A DNA stretch of 64,000 nucleotides from Paraburkholderia sp. (GTDB lineage Bacteria; Pseudomonadota; Gammaproteobacteria; Burkholderiales; Burkholderiaceae). Both the position numbers and the translations under genes were made by a program. Positions 1-9,932 of this stretch are shown piece by piece. The notes below the pieces were generated by a model that saw only the letters and a program-made list of their open reading frames with translations, had not been told where the DNA came from and ran no database searches. The stretch spans positions 333,501 to 397,500 of the forward strand of contig NZ_JAPWKB010000012.1 in the NCBI RefSeq assembly GCF_028283785.1. Reading direction: 5' to 3'. The stretch's first letter is position 1. Each line of letters begins with the position of its first letter.

Positions 1-1
1 C

Positions 2-1255
2 TGGCGCGCGACCGCCGGCTCGAAAATGCTCGAAAACTACACCAGCCCGTTCGACGCAACGGTGGTCGAGCGCTTGCAGCGCGCGGGCATGGTCTGCGTC
101 GGCAAGACCAATATGGACGAGTTCGCGATGGGCTCGTCGAATGAGAATTCGTACTTTGGTCCGGTGCAGAATCCGTGGGACGTGAAGGCCGTGCCTGGCG
201 GTTCGTCGGGCGGTTCGGCGGCGGCCGTGGCCGCGCGCCTCGCGCCCGCCGCAACCGGCACCGATACCGGTGGCTCGATCCGTCAACCGGCGTCGTTTGC
301 CGGCATCACGGGCATCAAGCCCACCTACGGCCGCGTGTCGCGCTACGGCATGATCGCGTTCGCATCGTCGCTGGATCAGGGCGGCCCGATGGCGCAGACC
401 GCCGCGGATTGCGCCACGCTGCTCAACGCGATGGCCGGTTTCGACCGGCACGATTCGACCAGCCTCACGCGCGATGACGAAGACTTCACGCGCCACCTCG
501 GCCAGCGCTGGAACGGCGACACCGGCGCGGCGACGGCGGGCAAGCCGCTCGCCGGTCTGCGTATCGGCTTGCCGAAGGAATACTTCGGCGACGGCCTCGC
601 GGACGACGTTCGCGCGGCCATCCAGGCGGCGCTGAAGCAATACGAAGCGCTCGGCGCGACGCTGGTCGACGTGACGCTGCCCAAAACCGAACTGTCGATT
701 CCCGTCTATTACGTGATCGCGCCGGCGGAAGCCTCGTCGAACCTGTCACGCTTCGACGGCGTGCGCTACGGCCATCGCGCTGCGGAATATCGCGATCTGC
801 TCGACATGTACAAGAAGTCGCGCGCCGAAGGCTTTGGCCCGGAAGTGAAGCGACGCATTCTGGTCGGCACCTACGTGCTGTCGCACGGCTATTACGACGC
901 GTACTACCTGCAAGCGCAAAAAATCCGACGCATCATCGCGCAGGATTTCCAGCAGGCGTTCGAGCAATGCGACGTGATCATGGGACCGGTCGCGCCGTCG
1001 GTGGCGTGGGATCTGGGCGCCAAGGGCGACGATCCAATGCAGATGTACCTCGCGGACATCTACACGCTGTCGGTGAGCCTCGCCGGTTTGCCGGGCATGA
1101 GCGTGCCGTGCGGCTTCGGCGCAGGCGCGAATGCACAGCGTCCGGTCGGTCTGCAGATCATCGGCAACTATTTCAATGAAGCCCGGATGCTGCAAGTCGC
1201 GGACGCGTTCCAGCGCGCGACCGACTGGCATCGCAAGGCACCGGCAGGAGTGTGA
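2..1255 (+). CDS. gatA: Glutamyl-tRNA(Gln)/aspartyl-tRNA(Asn) amidotransferase subunit A (3' part)
   Basis: This is the glutaminase subunit of the GatCAB complex, which turns misacylated Glu-tRNA(Gln) (and Asp-tRNA(Asn)) into the correct Gln/Asn-tRNA in the cytoplasm. The open frame runs to the left edge, where codons before the first visible ATG (26) read AGSK-MLENY as in GatA, so the true start lies outside the window. The amidase signature is seen as [14 protein letters not shown] followed by [11 protein letters not shown], which supplies the two serines of the Ser-Ser-Lys triad; the lysine is upstream, off the window. The C-terminal [11 protein letters not shown] block is also typical. 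The stop codon is two bases before the preferred gatB start, so the two genes are cotranscribed and probably coupled. The identification is secure; only the N-terminus is missing. Confidence 0.97.
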   Translation, partial: WRATAGSKMLENYTSPFDATVVERLQRAGMVCVGKTNMDEFAMGSSNENSYFGPVQNPWDVKAVPGGSSGGSAAAVAARLAPAATGTDTGGSIRQPASFAGITGIKPTYGRVSRYGMIAFASSLDQGGPMAQTAADCATLLNAMAGFDRHDSTSLTRDDEDFTRHLGQRWNGDTGAATAGKPLAGLRIGLPKEYFGDGLADDVRAAIQAALKQYEALGATLVDVTLPKTELSIPVYYVIAPAEASSNLSRFDGVRYGHRAAEYRDLLDMYKKSRAEGFGPEVKRRILVGTYVLSHGYYDAYYLQAQKIRRIIAQDFQQAFEQCDVIMGPVAPSVAWDLGAKGDDPMQMYLADIYTLSVSLAGLPGMSVPCGFGAGANAQRPVGLQIIGNYFNEARMLQVADAFQRATDWHRKAPAGV

Positions 1256-1257
1256 AC

Positions 1258-2733
1258 ATGACCAAACAATGGGAAGTCGTGATCGGTCTTGAGACGCACG
1301 CGCAACTGTCGACCGTCTCGAAGATTTTCTCCGGCGCCGCCACGCAGTTCGGCGCCGAACCCAACACCCAGGCATGCCCGGTCGATCTGGCGTTGCCCGG
1401 CTCGCTGCCGGTGATGAACCGCGGCGCCGTCGAACGCGCGATCCGCTTCGGCCTCGCAATCGGCTCGACGATCGCGCCGCGCAGCATCTTCGCGCGCAAG
1501 AACTATTTCTATCCGGATCTTCCGAAGGGCTATCAGATCAGCCAGTACGAGATTCCGGTGGTGCAGGGCGGGACGGTCACCATCCAGGTTCCGGCCAATG
1601 AAAAGACCGGCAAGGATGCGTACGAAAAGACCATCAACCTGACGCGCGCCCACCTCGAAGAAGACGCGGGCAAGTCGTTGCACGAAGACTTCGCGGGCAT
1701 GACGGGCATCGACCTGAACCGCGCCGGCACGCCGCTGCTCGAAATCGTCACGGAACCGGAAATGCGCAGCGCGGCGGAAGCCGTGGCCTACGCGAAGTCG
1801 CTGCACACGCTGGTGATGTGGCTCGGCATCTGCGACGGCAACATGCAGGAAGGCTCGTTCCGCTGCGATGCGAACGTGTCCGTGCGGCCGGTCGGTCAGG
1901 CCGAATTCGGCACGCGCGCGGAGATCAAGAACCTGAACTCGTTCCGCTTCCTCGAAGAAGCGATTCAATACGAAGTGCGTCGTCAGATCGAGCTGATCGA
2001 AGACGGCGGCACGGTGGTTCAGGAAACGCGTCTGTACGATCCGGACAAGCGTGAAACGCGCTCGATGCGCAGCAAGGAAGACGCGCACGATTACCGCTAT
2101 TTCCCCGATCCCGACCTGATGCCGCTGATGATCGACGCTGCATGGATCGAGCGCGTGAAGGGCGAGATGCCGGAACTGCCGGAAGCGATCCAGCAGCGTT
2201 TCGTGTCGCAATACGGTCTGACGCCGTACGACGCGAACGTGTTGACGTCGAGCAAGGCGATGGCCGCGTATTACGAGGCAGTCGTCTCGAAGACCGGCGA
2301 AGCGCAGGCGAAGGTCGCGGCGAACTGGCTGATGGGCGAAGTGTCGTCGCTGTCGAATCGCGACGGTCTCGATATCGCGGACAGCCCGGTTTCCGCGACG
2401 CAACTCTCGCTGTTGCTGCAACGTATCGCCGACGGCACGATCTCGAACAAGATCGCGAAGGAAATTTTCGTCGCCATCTGGGAAGAGAAAGCCACCGACG
2501 ACGCCGCTGCGGACCGCATTATCGAAGCGAAGGGTTTGAAGCAGATTTCGGACACCGGCGAACTCGAAGCGATCATCGACGACGTGCTGGCGGCCAATCC
2601 GAAGTCGGTCGAAGAATTCCGCGCGGGCAAGGAGAAGGCGTTCAATGCGCTGATCGGCCAGGCGATGAAAGCGACCCGGGGCAAGGCCAATCCGCAACAG
2701 GTCAATGAGCTGCTGAAGAAGAAATTGTCCTGA
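1258..2733 (+). CDS. gatB: Asp/Glu-tRNA amidotransferase subunit B
   Basis: GatB is the kinase/tRNA-binding subunit of GatCAB. It activates the misacylated tRNA with ATP and receives ammonia from GatA. The protein is 491 aa and starts [19 protein letters not shown], which is the family N-terminus. The catalytic domain contains [16 protein letters not shown] and [10 protein letters not shown], and the C-terminal YqeY-like tail includes [17 protein letters not shown] six bases upstream (1252) is also in frame, but the aggag at 1246-1250 sits 7 nt from the ATG at 1258 and only 1 nt from the GTG, so the ATG was chosen. It follows gatA directly and is closed by a strong hairpin terminator. Confidence 0.97.
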   Translation: MTKQWEVVIGLETHAQLSTVSKIFSGAATQFGAEPNTQACPVDLALPGSLPVMNRGAVERAIRFGLAIGSTIAPRSIFARKNYFYPDLPKGYQISQYEIPVVQGGTVTIQVPANEKTGKDAYEKTINLTRAHLEEDAGKSLHEDFAGMTGIDLNRAGTPLLEIVTEPEMRSAAEAVAYAKSLHTLVMWLGICDGNMQEGSFRCDANVSVRPVGQAEFGTRAEIKNLNSFRFLEEAIQYEVRRQIELIEDGGTVVQETRLYDPDKRETRSMRSKEDAHDYRYFPDPDLMPLMIDAAWIERVKGEMPELPEAIQQRFVSQYGLTPYDANVLTSSKAMAAYYEAVVSKTGEAQAKVAANWLMGEVSSLSNRDGLDIADSPVSATQLSLLLQRIADGTISNKIAKEIFVAIWEEKATDDAAADRIIEAKGLKQISDTGELEAIIDDVLAANPKSVEEFRAGKEKAFNALIGQAMKATRGKANPQQVNELLKKKLS

Positions 2734-2780
2734 ACGATGTAATGCAGGTGACGGCGCGCGGTCTGAACGCGCGCCGCTCG

Positions 2781-2824
2781 AACGGGCCGTTGCCGGAAGT
2801 GTGAGCGTGGCAACGGCCCGTTTC
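2781..2824 (+). terminator. Rho-independent terminator after gatB
   Basis: A perfect 14-bp stem (2781-2794 pairing with 2809-2822) is followed by a short T run, about 48 bp after the gatB stop and before the PPK2 gene. It separates the gatAB transcript from the next gene. Confidence 0.8.
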
Positions 2825-2895
2825 ATTTGGCGTCGCCGTTTGCGTGCGATCCGCGCGATCGCACGCAAACGCCGCCGCAGAACCCGGAGAGCAGC

Positions 2896-3735
2896 ATGGC
2901 GAAGATCCCCGATCTCGACGATTTCCGTGTGCCCTTCTTCAACGAAGGCAAGAAGAACGACGCGTTCTCGCTCGACGATTTCGATCCGTCGGTGAAGCCG
3001 TTTTCCACCGGCTCGAAAGACAGCGATCGCGCGCGTCTGTCGGAGATCGGCGACAAGCTCGACGGACTGCAGGAGCGGCTGCACGCGCAGCGCGTGCGTC
3101 GCGTGTTGCTGGTGTTGCAGGGCATGGACACGAGCGGCAAGGACGGCACGATCCGCGCAGTGTTTCACGAAGTCGATCCGCTCGGTTTGCGTATCGTGCC
3201 GTTCAAGGCGCCAACGCCGGTCGAGGCCGCGCACGATTTCCTGTGGCGTGTGCATTCGCAGGCGCCTGCCGCGGGCGAGCTGACCATCTTCAACCGCAGC
3301 CATTACGAAGACCTGCTGGTGCCGCGCGTGCTCGGTCAACTCGACGCCGACGCATTCGGCGAGCGTTGTCTGCATATCCGCAACTTCGAGAAGCTACTCG
3401 TGGACAGCGGCACCACGATTGTCAAATGCATGCTGCATATTTCCAAAGACGAGCAACGCTCGCGCCTTCAGGCGCGTATCGACGATCCGTCCAAGCACTG
3501 GAAATTCGACGTGTCCGATCTCGACGCGCGCAAGCTGTGGTCGAAATATCAGGACGCGTATCGCGACGCACTGGCCGCGACGTCCACCAGTTTCGCGCCG
3601 TGGTACGTGATCCCGGCAGATTCGAAGACGCATCGCAACGTGATGATCGCCGAATTGCTGTTGCGCACGTTCGAGGGAATGAAGCTCGAATTTCCGCCCG
3701 CCAAAGAATCGCTGAAAGGAGTCGTGGTCGAGTGA
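2896..3735 (+). CDS. ppk2: Polyphosphate kinase 2 family protein
   Basis: This 279-aa PPK2-family phosphotransferase uses inorganic polyphosphate to phosphorylate nucleotides. The Walker A-like GMDTSGKDGTIR lies near residue 75 and the lid/Walker B segment reads FNRSHYEDLLVPRV, followed by the RLQARIDDPSKHWKF block; all are diagnostic for PPK2. The single-domain length and N-terminus suggest a class that acts on AMP/ADP rather than a two-domain class II enzyme, but the nucleotide preference cannot be read from sequence alone. The ATG at 2896 is preceded by ggaga; the frame is open further upstream (to 2827) but that extension is low-complexity and lies next to the gatB terminator. It stands alone on the + strand, 43 bp before xth. 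Confidence 0.9.
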   Translation: MAKIPDLDDFRVPFFNEGKKNDAFSLDDFDPSVKPFSTGSKDSDRARLSEIGDKLDGLQERLHAQRVRRVLLVLQGMDTSGKDGTIRAVFHEVDPLGLRIVPFKAPTPVEAAHDFLWRVHSQAPAAGELTIFNRSHYEDLLVPRVLGQLDADAFGERCLHIRNFEKLLVDSGTTIVKCMLHISKDEQRSRLQARIDDPSKHWKFDVSDLDARKLWSKYQDAYRDALAATSTSFAPWYVIPADSKTHRNVMIAELLLRTFEGMKLEFPPAKESLKGVVVE

Positions 3736-3778
3736 CCGCCTTTCGCAAGAATCATCAGTCAACGATAAAAGGAACGAC

Positions 3779-4558
3779 ATGTTGCGTGTGATTACCGCAA
3801 ATCTGAACGGTATCCGGTCAGCTTCGAAAAAGGGTTTTTTCGAATGGTTCGGCGAGCAGAACGCCGACGTGCTGTGCGTGCAGGAAATCAAATGCTCGCA
3901 AGACGACATGACGCCTGAGTTCATGGCGCCGCACGATTTCACCGGCTATTTTCAACACGCGGTGAAAAAAGGCTACAGCGGCGCGGGCGTGTACACGCGT
4001 CATGAGCCGGACGAAGTCGTGATCGGTTTCGGCAGCGAGGAGTTCGACGCCGAAGGCCGTTATGTGGAATTGCGCTTCGGCAAGCTGTCGGTGATTTCTG
4101 TGTATGTGCCGTCGGGGTCGAGCGGCGACGAGCGTCAGCAGGCCAAATACCGGTTCATGGACGTGTTCATGCCGCATCTGACCGAACTGGCGAAAGAGCG
4201 CGAAGTGATCGTCTGCGGCGACGTGAATATCGTTCACAAAGAGATCGACATCAAGAACTGGAAAAGCAACCAGAAGAACTCCGGTTGCCTGCCCGAAGAA
4301 CGCGCGTGGCTGACGAAGCTGTTCGATGAAGTGGGTTATGTGGACGTGTTCCGCACGCTCGATCAGCGGCCCGAGCAATACACGTGGTGGAGCAATCGCG
4401 GTCAGGCGTATGCGAAGAACGTCGGGTGGCGGATCGATTATCAGATCGCGACGGCGGGTATTGCCGGCACCGCGAAGCGCACCGACGTGTTCCGCGATAT
4501 CAAGTTCAGCGACCACGCGCCGCTGACGATGGACTACGACTACGCGCTGAAGAAGTAA
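3779..4558 (+). CDS. xth: Exodeoxyribonuclease III (ExoIII/AP endonuclease family)
   Basis: This 259-aa Mg-dependent endonuclease/exonuclease/phosphatase-fold enzyme cuts at abasic sites in base-excision repair and removes 3' blocks. Family motifs are present in order: TANLNGIRSA at the N-terminus, LCVQEIKC with the metal-binding Glu, CGDVNIVHKEID with the GDxN motif, and the terminal FSDHAPLTMDYD with the catalytic Asp-His pair. Length fits the family (about 255-270 aa). An aaagg stretch sits 7-10 nt before the ATG. It ends against the convergent M48 protease gene with a shared hairpin terminator between them. Confidence 0.93.
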   Translation: MLRVITANLNGIRSASKKGFFEWFGEQNADVLCVQEIKCSQDDMTPEFMAPHDFTGYFQHAVKKGYSGAGVYTRHEPDEVVIGFGSEEFDAEGRYVELRFGKLSVISVYVPSGSSGDERQQAKYRFMDVFMPHLTELAKEREVIVCGDVNIVHKEIDIKNWKSNQKNSGCLPEERAWLTKLFDEVGYVDVFRTLDQRPEQYTWWSNRGQAYAKNVGWRIDYQIATAGIAGTAKRTDVFRDIKFSDHAPLTMDYDYALKK

Positions 4559-4570
4559 TCGCGCAAAAGC

Positions 4571-4615
4571 AAAACGCGCCGCGTCGCCGTTGATCGGCGG
4601 CGCGGCGCGTTTTCA
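4571..4615. terminator. Bidirectional terminator between xth and the M48 protease gene
   Basis: A 19-bp near-perfect GC-rich stem (4571-4589 with 4595-4613; one G-T pair) carries AAAA on one side and TTTT on the other. It can therefore stop transcripts from both convergent genes. Confidence 0.85.
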
Positions 4616-4652
4616 TTTGGATGGCCGGATGTTGCGACGCGATGCGCGTCGC

Positions 4653-5729
4653 TCAGTTTCCCAACGCAGACTTGCGACGCGGACGACCGATTCCCGCGTA
4701 ATCCGGCAAGCTGTCCACCGACCGGCCCAACGCCTTCGCGTACAGCGGCAACATGTCGGGTAGACGCTTCATGATGTCCTGCCGACGTGCCGGCGAATAC
4801 GGATGCACGTAGATATAGCCGCGGTCGCGGTCGGCGCGGGTGGTCGCCGCGAGCTTGTCCCACAGCGTGATCGCGGCGCGCGGATCGTAACCCGCGCGCG
4901 ACGCGATATCGCTGCCGATCACGTCCGCTTCGGTTTCGTCGGTGCCTTCGTATTTCATCTCCAGCAACTGCGAGCCGATGCCGAGCACCGGCGCGCCGAG
5001 ATCGGCGAGGCCGAACAGTTGCGGAATCGCGCCGGGCGACGACAGCGAACCCGGTTGCGCCGCGACCTGCTGCTCGCCGAGGCGCTCGCGCGCATGTTCG
5101 CGCAGCGCGTGCGCGATCTCGTGACCGAGCAACATCCCAAGCTCGTTGTCGTTCAGTTTCACCCGATCGAGCAGACCGCTATACACGACGATCTTGCCGC
5201 CCGGCAAACAGTACATGCGGATATCCGATGAACGGATCACCGCGATATCCCATTTCCACACCTTCGTGCGGTCGTTCCATTTCAGCGAATACGGGATCAG
5301 CTTGTCGGTGATCTCGCGCACGCGCTGTACACGCGCGTCGCTGGCCGGAAAGAGGCGGTCCTGATGCTCGGCGCCGCGTTTGATTTCGGCGAACTCGTCA
5401 TAAGACTGCGCTTCCATCAACGGTGACGGAATCAGGTTGCGGAATACCGTGTAGTTGCCGAAGTGAAACGGGTTGTTCTGGCTGTACGACGGCGGATTCG
5501 TGAAAGCAGGCGCGCTTCCGGCATTACTTCCACCAGGCGCGCTCGCGCCGCTGCCTACGTTCGGATTCGCCGCCGATGTCGCGTTCGGCGTGGCCGCGCT
5601 GCCGGATGTCGTGACAGGCGTCGCGGCCGACGATGAAACCGGCGCGGAGGTCGCGGCCGCGCCCCAGGTGTCGAACGCGGCAAACGCGAGGCTGACGCCG
5701 GTGAGCGTCAAGACGGTCTGAAGCTTCAC
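4653..5729 (-). CDS. M48 family metalloprotease, exported (BepA/LoiP-like)
   Basis: This 358-aa zinc peptidase is probably periplasmic. A hydrophobic N-terminus (KLQTVLTLTGVSLAFAAF) looks like a signal sequence and is followed by a Ser/Thr/Ala/Pro-rich spacer to about residue 80. The zinc motif HEIAH is at 203-207 and the third ligand lies in DETEADVIG downstream. The GYDPRAAI segment after it is typical of M48 outer-membrane quality-control proteases. No TPR domain is obvious in the remaining C-terminus. The GTG start at 5729 overlaps the ampG stop by 4 bp (GTGA), with ggaggg upstream, so the two genes are translationally coupled. The substrate is unknown; cell-envelope quality control is inferred from the family and the ampG linkage. 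Confidence 0.85.
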   Translation of the reverse strand: MKLQTVLTLTGVSLAFAAFDTWGAAATSAPVSSSAATPVTTSGSAATPNATSAANPNVGSGASAPGGSNAGSAPAFTNPPSYSQNNPFHFGNYTVFRNLIPSPLMEAQSYDEFAEIKRGAEHQDRLFPASDARVQRVREITDKLIPYSLKWNDRTKVWKWDIAVIRSSDIRMYCLPGGKIVVYSGLLDRVKLNDNELGMLLGHEIAHALREHARERLGEQQVAAQPGSLSSPGAIPQLFGLADLGAPVLGIGSQLLEMKYEGTDETEADVIGSDIASRAGYDPRAAITLWDKLAATTRADRDRGYIYVHPYSPARRQDIMKRLPDMLPLYAKALGRSVDSLPDYAGIGRPRRKSALGN

Positions 5730-7120
5730 GGCTGCGCCCTCCACGGAGCGATGCGCAATAACAGCAGCATGCCGGGCAACGCGAGTGCGGTACAGACGAT
5801 GAAGTAATCGAACCAGCCGATCTGTGCGACGACGAAGCCGCTCGCCGCCGACGCCAGCGTGCGCGGCACCGACGCGAGGCTCGTGAATAGCGCGAATTGC
5901 GTCGCGGTATAACGCGGGTCGGTGGTGCTGGCGATATACGCGGTGAACGCCGACAGCGTCAGCCCGGTCGCGAAGGTTTCGAAGCCGTACACCAGCGCAA
6001 GCGCGACCAATTTCGGATCGAGTTCGACCGACCAGTTCACGCCGATCAGCGACAGCAGCCACGTCGTGCCGTGACTGATCCCGACTGCGATGTCGAAGAT
6101 CGCCGTCAGGCCCGGCGAGTTCGGGCCGAGATGCGCGAGCCATGCGAAGCCGAGCGTCGACACCATCTGCAGACCGCCGAAAATCCACAAGCCGCGCCCG
6201 ATGCCGATCTTCATCAGCCAGATACCGCCGATAATGCCGCCCGCGAGACTCGCGCCGAACGCGGTGGTTTTCGCGATCACGCCGATCTGCGTGCGCGAAA
6301 AGCCGATATCGAGAAAGAACGACGTGGACAGCGTGGTCGCCATCGTGTCGCCGAGCTTGTACAGGAAGATGAAGCCGAGCACGAACAGCGCGCCGCGCCA
6401 GCCGTCGCGCAGAATGAATTCGCGGAATGGTTCGGTGATCGCTTCACGCAGATTCTTCGGCGGCACGCCCCGCACTTCCGGTTCCTTGACGAGCAAGGTC
6501 ATCACCATGCCGGGAACCATGAAGGCGGCCGTCACGATAAACACCGTGGACCACGGCAGATGGTCGGACAGGATCAATGCGAGCGAGCCGGGCACCAGCG
6601 CCGCGATCTTGTACGCGTTCACATGAACCGCGTTGCCGAGACCTTGCTGCGTATCGGTCAGCAGTTCGCGACGGTACGCGTCGATCACGATGTCCTGGCT
6701 TGCACCGAAAAATGCGACCAGCGCGGTCAGCGCGGCGACGCTCCAGATCGCGTCACGCGGCGACACGAATCCCAACGATGCAATCGCGCCGGCCACCAGA
6801 ACCTGCGTGACCAGCATCCAGCCGCGCCGTCGGCCGGGACGCCATCCGGGGAAGCGCGGCATGTAGCGGTCCATCAGCGGCGCCCACACGAACTTCCACG
6901 TATACGGAAACTGGATCAGCGCAAACAGGCCGATCTCTTTCAGATTGACGCCTTCCGAGCGCAGCCACGCTTGCACCAGATAGACGAGCGTGAAAAGCGG
7001 CAACCCCGACGTAAAGCCGAGGAAGACGCAGATCAGCATGTGTTTATTCAGAAACGCACGCCAGCCGGGATGCTCTTCGTGAGCGTTAAGAGCGGGCGCC
7101 TCGTGCGGCGGGTTCGACAT
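5726..7120 (-). CDS. ampG: AmpG-family muropeptide permease (MFS)
   Basis: This 464-aa inner-membrane transporter has the 12-helix major facilitator layout. Family hallmarks are FTSGLPLFTL in helix 1, FPYTWKFVWAPLMDRY, and SQDIVIDAYRRELL, which match AmpG permeases that import GlcNAc-anhMurNAc peptides for peptidoglycan recycling. It lies 24 bp after metW and overlaps the start of the M48 protease gene, making it the third gene of a metX-metW-ampG-protease operon. No ampC or ampR is nearby. The AmpG subfamily call is strong; the exact substrate is inferred. Confidence 0.88.
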   Translation of the reverse strand: MSNPPHEAPALNAHEEHPGWRAFLNKHMLICVFLGFTSGLPLFTLVYLVQAWLRSEGVNLKEIGLFALIQFPYTWKFVWAPLMDRYMPRFPGWRPGRRRGWMLVTQVLVAGAIASLGFVSPRDAIWSVAALTALVAFFGASQDIVIDAYRRELLTDTQQGLGNAVHVNAYKIAALVPGSLALILSDHLPWSTVFIVTAAFMVPGMVMTLLVKEPEVRGVPPKNLREAITEPFREFILRDGWRGALFVLGFIFLYKLGDTMATTLSTSFFLDIGFSRTQIGVIAKTTAFGASLAGGIIGGIWLMKIGIGRGLWIFGGLQMVSTLGFAWLAHLGPNSPGLTAIFDIAVGISHGTTWLLSLIGVNWSVELDPKLVALALVYGFETFATGLTLSAFTAYIASTTDPRYTATQFALFTSLASVPRTLASAASGFVVAQIGWFDYFIVCTALALPGMLLLLRIAPWRAQP

Positions 7121-7144
7121 GTGGTTGCTTCGTGTGTGCTGGAG

Positions 7145-7753
7145 TTAGCTTTTCTTGACGCGATAGACCGCAAGACTACCACGCCAGTTCTCGCCCCAAC
7201 GCACCACCTGACCGCCATGCAGCACGACCCGGTCGAGAATCTCGATGCCGACTTCCGGCGCGAGCGCCTCGAAGTCCTTGATGGTCAGCACCCGCACGTT
7301 CGGCGTGTTGTGCCATTGATAAGGCAACGATTTCGACACCGGCATGCGGCCCTGCAACACCGCAAGACGATGCGACCAGTAGCCGAAATTCGGAAACGAC
7401 ACGATGCATTCCTTGCCCACCCGAACCGTCTCGCGCAGGATCGCGGCGGTTTGATGAATGGTTTGCAACGTTTGTGACAGGATCGCGAAATCGAAGCTGC
7501 CGTCTTCGAACAGGCGCAGGCCGTCTTCCAGATTTTGCTGGATGACGTTGACGCCTTTTCGCGTGGAGGCGAGCACGCCCGCGTCGTTGATTTCGATGCC
7601 GTAGCCGGCGACGTCCAGTTCTTCGGTCAGCAACGACAGCAGCGAGCCGTCGCCGCAACCGAGATCGAGCACGGTCGCGCGCGGTTCCACCCAGCGGGCG
7701 ATCGCGCGGAAGTCCGGGCGCATCGCCAGATAATCGAGAGCGCGCTGGTTCAT
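7145..7753 (-). CDS. metW: Methionine biosynthesis protein MetW
   Basis: This 202-aa class I SAM-methyltransferase-fold protein accompanies MetX in many proteobacteria, where it supports the homoserine acyltransferase step. The glycine-rich motif I is [12 protein letters not shown], followed by GYGIEIND, and QTLQTIHQ and [11 protein letters not shown] are MetW hallmarks. Its ATG overlaps the metX stop (ATGA), the usual coupled arrangement. It is expected to act in the cytoplasm with MetX. Confidence 0.95.
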   Translation of the reverse strand: MNQRALDYLAMRPDFRAIARWVEPRATVLDLGCGDGSLLSLLTEELDVAGYGIEINDAGVLASTRKGVNVIQQNLEDGLRLFEDGSFDFAILSQTLQTIHQTAAILRETVRVGKECIVSFPNFGYWSHRLAVLQGRMPVSKSLPYQWHNTPNVRVLTIKDFEALAPEVGIEILDRVVLHGGQVVRWGENWRGSLAVYRVKKS

Positions 7754-8895
7754 GCGTTGACCTCGTCGGCAATTCGTTCGTAATAGGCGCGCATCAGGTT
7801 GTGATAGCGCGCGTCGTCGAGCAGGAACGCGTCATGCCCGTGTGGTGCGTCGATTTCCGCGTACGTGACCTGGCGCTTGTGATTCAGCAACGCTTTCACG
7901 AGTTCGCGCGAGCGCGCGGGCGCAAAGCGCCAGTCGGTCGAAAAGCTGGCGACCAGATACTTCGCTTTGGTGTGCGCGAGCGCGGTGGTCAGATCGCCGT
8001 CGAACGCTTTGGCGGGATCGAAGTAATCGAGCGCGCGGGTGATCAGCAGATAGGTGTTTGCGTCGAAGTAGTCGGCGAACTTGTCGCCCTGATAGCGCAG
8101 ATACGATTCCACTTCGAATTCGACGTCGAAGTTGAAGTTGTATGCGTCGACCGCGCCTTCCGCGCGACGCAGCGCGCGGCCGAATTTCTCGGCCATGTCG
8201 TCGTCGGACAGATACGTGATGTGGCCGATCATGCGCGCGACCCGCAAGCCGCGTTTCGGCTTCACGTCGTGCGCGTAGTAGTCGCCACCGTGGAAGTCCG
8301 GGTCCGACAGGATCGCCGAGCGCGCGACTTCGTTGAATGCAATGTTTTGCGCGGACAGCTTCGGCGTGGACGCCACGACGATGCAATGGCCGACGCGATC
8401 CGGATACATCAGGCTCCACGCGAGCGCCTGCATGCCGCCCAGACTGCCGCCCATCACCGCTGCGAATTTTTCGATGCCGAAGGTATCGGCGAGACGCGCC
8501 TGCGCGTTGACCCAGTCTTCGACGGTGACGACGGGAAAGCTCGCGCCGTATGGCTTGCCGGTGGACGGATCGACGCTCATCGGGCCGGTCGAGCCGAAGC
8601 ACGAGCCGAGGTTGTTCACACCGATCACGAAGAAGCGGTTGGTGTCGAGCGGTTTGCCCGGGCCGACCATGTTGTCCCACCAGCCGACGTTTTTCGGGTC
8701 GTCCGCATAGACGCCCGCGACGTGGTGCGACGCGTTGAGCGCGTGACAGACGAGCACGGCATTGCTACGCGCGGCGTTCAGCGTGCCGTAGGTTTCGACC
8801 ATCAGGTCGTAGCCCGTCAGCAGGCTGCCGTTCTGCATGCGCAGCGGCTCGGGGAAATGCATTTTTTGTGGAGCGACGATACCGATCGATTCCAT
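7750..8895 (-). CDS. metX: Homoserine O-acyltransferase MetX
   Basis: MetX (381 aa, alpha/beta-hydrolase fold) acylates L-homoserine in the first committed step of methionine synthesis. The nucleophile elbow is [10 protein letters not shown] and the catalytic His lies in [11 protein letters not shown] near the C-terminus; [14 protein letters not shown] is a family block. Beta- and gammaproteobacterial members of this length can use succinyl-CoA rather than acetyl-CoA, so the acyl donor is left open. The ATG at 8895 (MESIGIV) has ggaag just upstream; an in-frame extension to 8946 lacks homologous character. It is the first gene of metX-metW-ampG-protease. Confidence 0.95.
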   Translation of the reverse strand: MESIGIVAPQKMHFPEPLRMQNGSLLTGYDLMVETYGTLNAARSNAVLVCHALNASHHVAGVYADDPKNVGWWDNMVGPGKPLDTNRFFVIGVNNLGSCFGSTGPMSVDPSTGKPYGASFPVVTVEDWVNAQARLADTFGIEKFAAVMGGSLGGMQALAWSLMYPDRVGHCIVVASTPKLSAQNIAFNEVARSAILSDPDFHGGDYYAHDVKPKRGLRVARMIGHITYLSDDDMAEKFGRALRRAEGAVDAYNFNFDVEFEVESYLRYQGDKFADYFDANTYLLITRALDYFDPAKAFDGDLTTALAHTKAKYLVASFSTDWRFAPARSRELVKALLNHKRQVTYAEIDAPHGHDAFLLDDARYHNLMRAYYERIADEVNA

Positions 8896-9248
8896 TCTTC
8901 CGCCATGTAACGACAACAACGAAGCGGCTAAGCTGGGTCTCGGCAAGGCACGGAGGAACGACGATGTGCGCGGCTGACGACCTCTTTAGCCGCATTTATA
9001 GTGAACCGCCGACCAATAGGTCCGGCAGGTTCGCGCGCCCGCAATCGAGTCAGCAAATCGGCGCGTCAATGAGTAAATCTGGGGTACGGCATGCGTACAG
9101 CGCGATGCAGCAGGCTGCATCCGGTACGTCGATGAGCGTCAAAGTATAGCGGAAAATCTGTCGCGGCTGCGTCGGGGCGACGCGCGATGCGGGCGCCAAA
9201 CCCACCGAATGCAGCGACTTTTAGCGGCTTATGGCGAGTTATGGCGGG
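8896..9248. other. Intergenic region upstream of metX
   Basis: This stretch lies between the 3' end of slmA and the start of metX (both minus) and must hold the metX promoter. A TATACT-like hexamer on the minus strand (about 9146-9151) is present but lacks a well spaced -35 box. I see no open frame with protein character, no terminator with a clear T run and no recognisable SAM riboswitch. Confidence 0.5.
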
Positions 9249-9932
9249 CTATTGCAGGATAAGTCGCAATTGCGCATCGGCGTGTTCGGACGGCTGGCGG
9301 GTGAAGCCGCTGCGCGCATACCGGTGCCATCGGCCGATCACGTAGCTCATCAACAGACTCGCGCGCAACGCCGGATCGTAGTCGGGCGGCAGCGGCACGA
9401 CATGCTCGGGTTGCGGCTGCGCCTTTGCGTCCATCAATGCGACACGCAGACATTGCTTCAACGAAGCTTCGACCCGTTCGAGCATCTGGTTGACGCGTTC
9501 GGTGAGCCGTTCGTGTTCGCCGACCAGCGCTTCGCAGGTCAGCACGCGCGTCATGCCGGGATTTTTCGCGGGGAAGTTGAGCAGCATCAGCGTGATCGAA
9601 CGCGCTTGCAGCACGCCGTTCGGTTCGCTCGCGGCGATCTGGTTGATCAGCCCGAAAATGGTTTTTTCGATGAACTCGATCAGGCCTTCGAACATCTGCG
9701 CCTTGCTGGCGAAATGGCGGTACAGCGCCGCTTCCGATACGCCGATCCGCGCGGCGAGCGCCGCCGTGGTGATCTTTTCGCTCTTCGGCGTTTCGAGCAT
9801 CGACGCAAGCGTCTGAAGGATATGCACGCGGCGTTCGCCCGGCTTCAGGCGCGGCGTGCGCGGTGCGGCGGCGCGCGCCGCGTGCGGGTCTTCTGCTACG
9901 GCCTCGTCGTCGTGCTTGTCGATCGGCTGCAT
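9249..9932 (-). CDS. slmA: Nucleoid occlusion factor SlmA (TetR family)
   Basis: SlmA binds specific chromosomal sites and blocks FtsZ assembly over the nucleoid. This 227-aa protein has a TetR-type helix-turn-helix at about residues 50-75 (ITTAALAARIGVSEAALYRHF), with the SlmA-typical ASKAQMFEGLIEFIEKTIFGLINQI and the helical C-terminal domain beyond. Its N-terminal tail of about 30 residues is unstructured and charged. The ATG at 9932 (MQPIDK) has aaggga upstream. The preceding HAD gene runs 37 bp into slmA in another frame, so the pair is probably cotranscribed. Confidence 0.92.
   Translation of the reverse strand: MQPIDKHDDEAVAEDPHAARAAAPRTPRLKPGERRVHILQTLASMLETPKSEKITTAALAARIGVSEAALYRHFASKAQMFEGLIEFIEKTIFGLINQIAASEPNGVLQARSITLMLLNFPAKNPGMTRVLTCEALVGEHERLTERVNQMLERVEASLKQCLRVALMDAKAQPQPEHVVPLPPDYDPALRASLLMSYVIGRWHRYARSGFTRQPSEHADAQLRLILQ

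Noticed and set aside
1168..3375. A 735-codon open frame on the minus strand across gatA, gatB and ppk2
   Set aside because: It is antisense to well conserved genes, Arg/His-rich and without family motifs; it is a typical shadow of high-GC coding sequence.
8896..9248. SAM riboswitch upstream of metX
   Set aside because: No conserved stem or pseudoknot pattern of a SAM riboswitch could be traced by eye.
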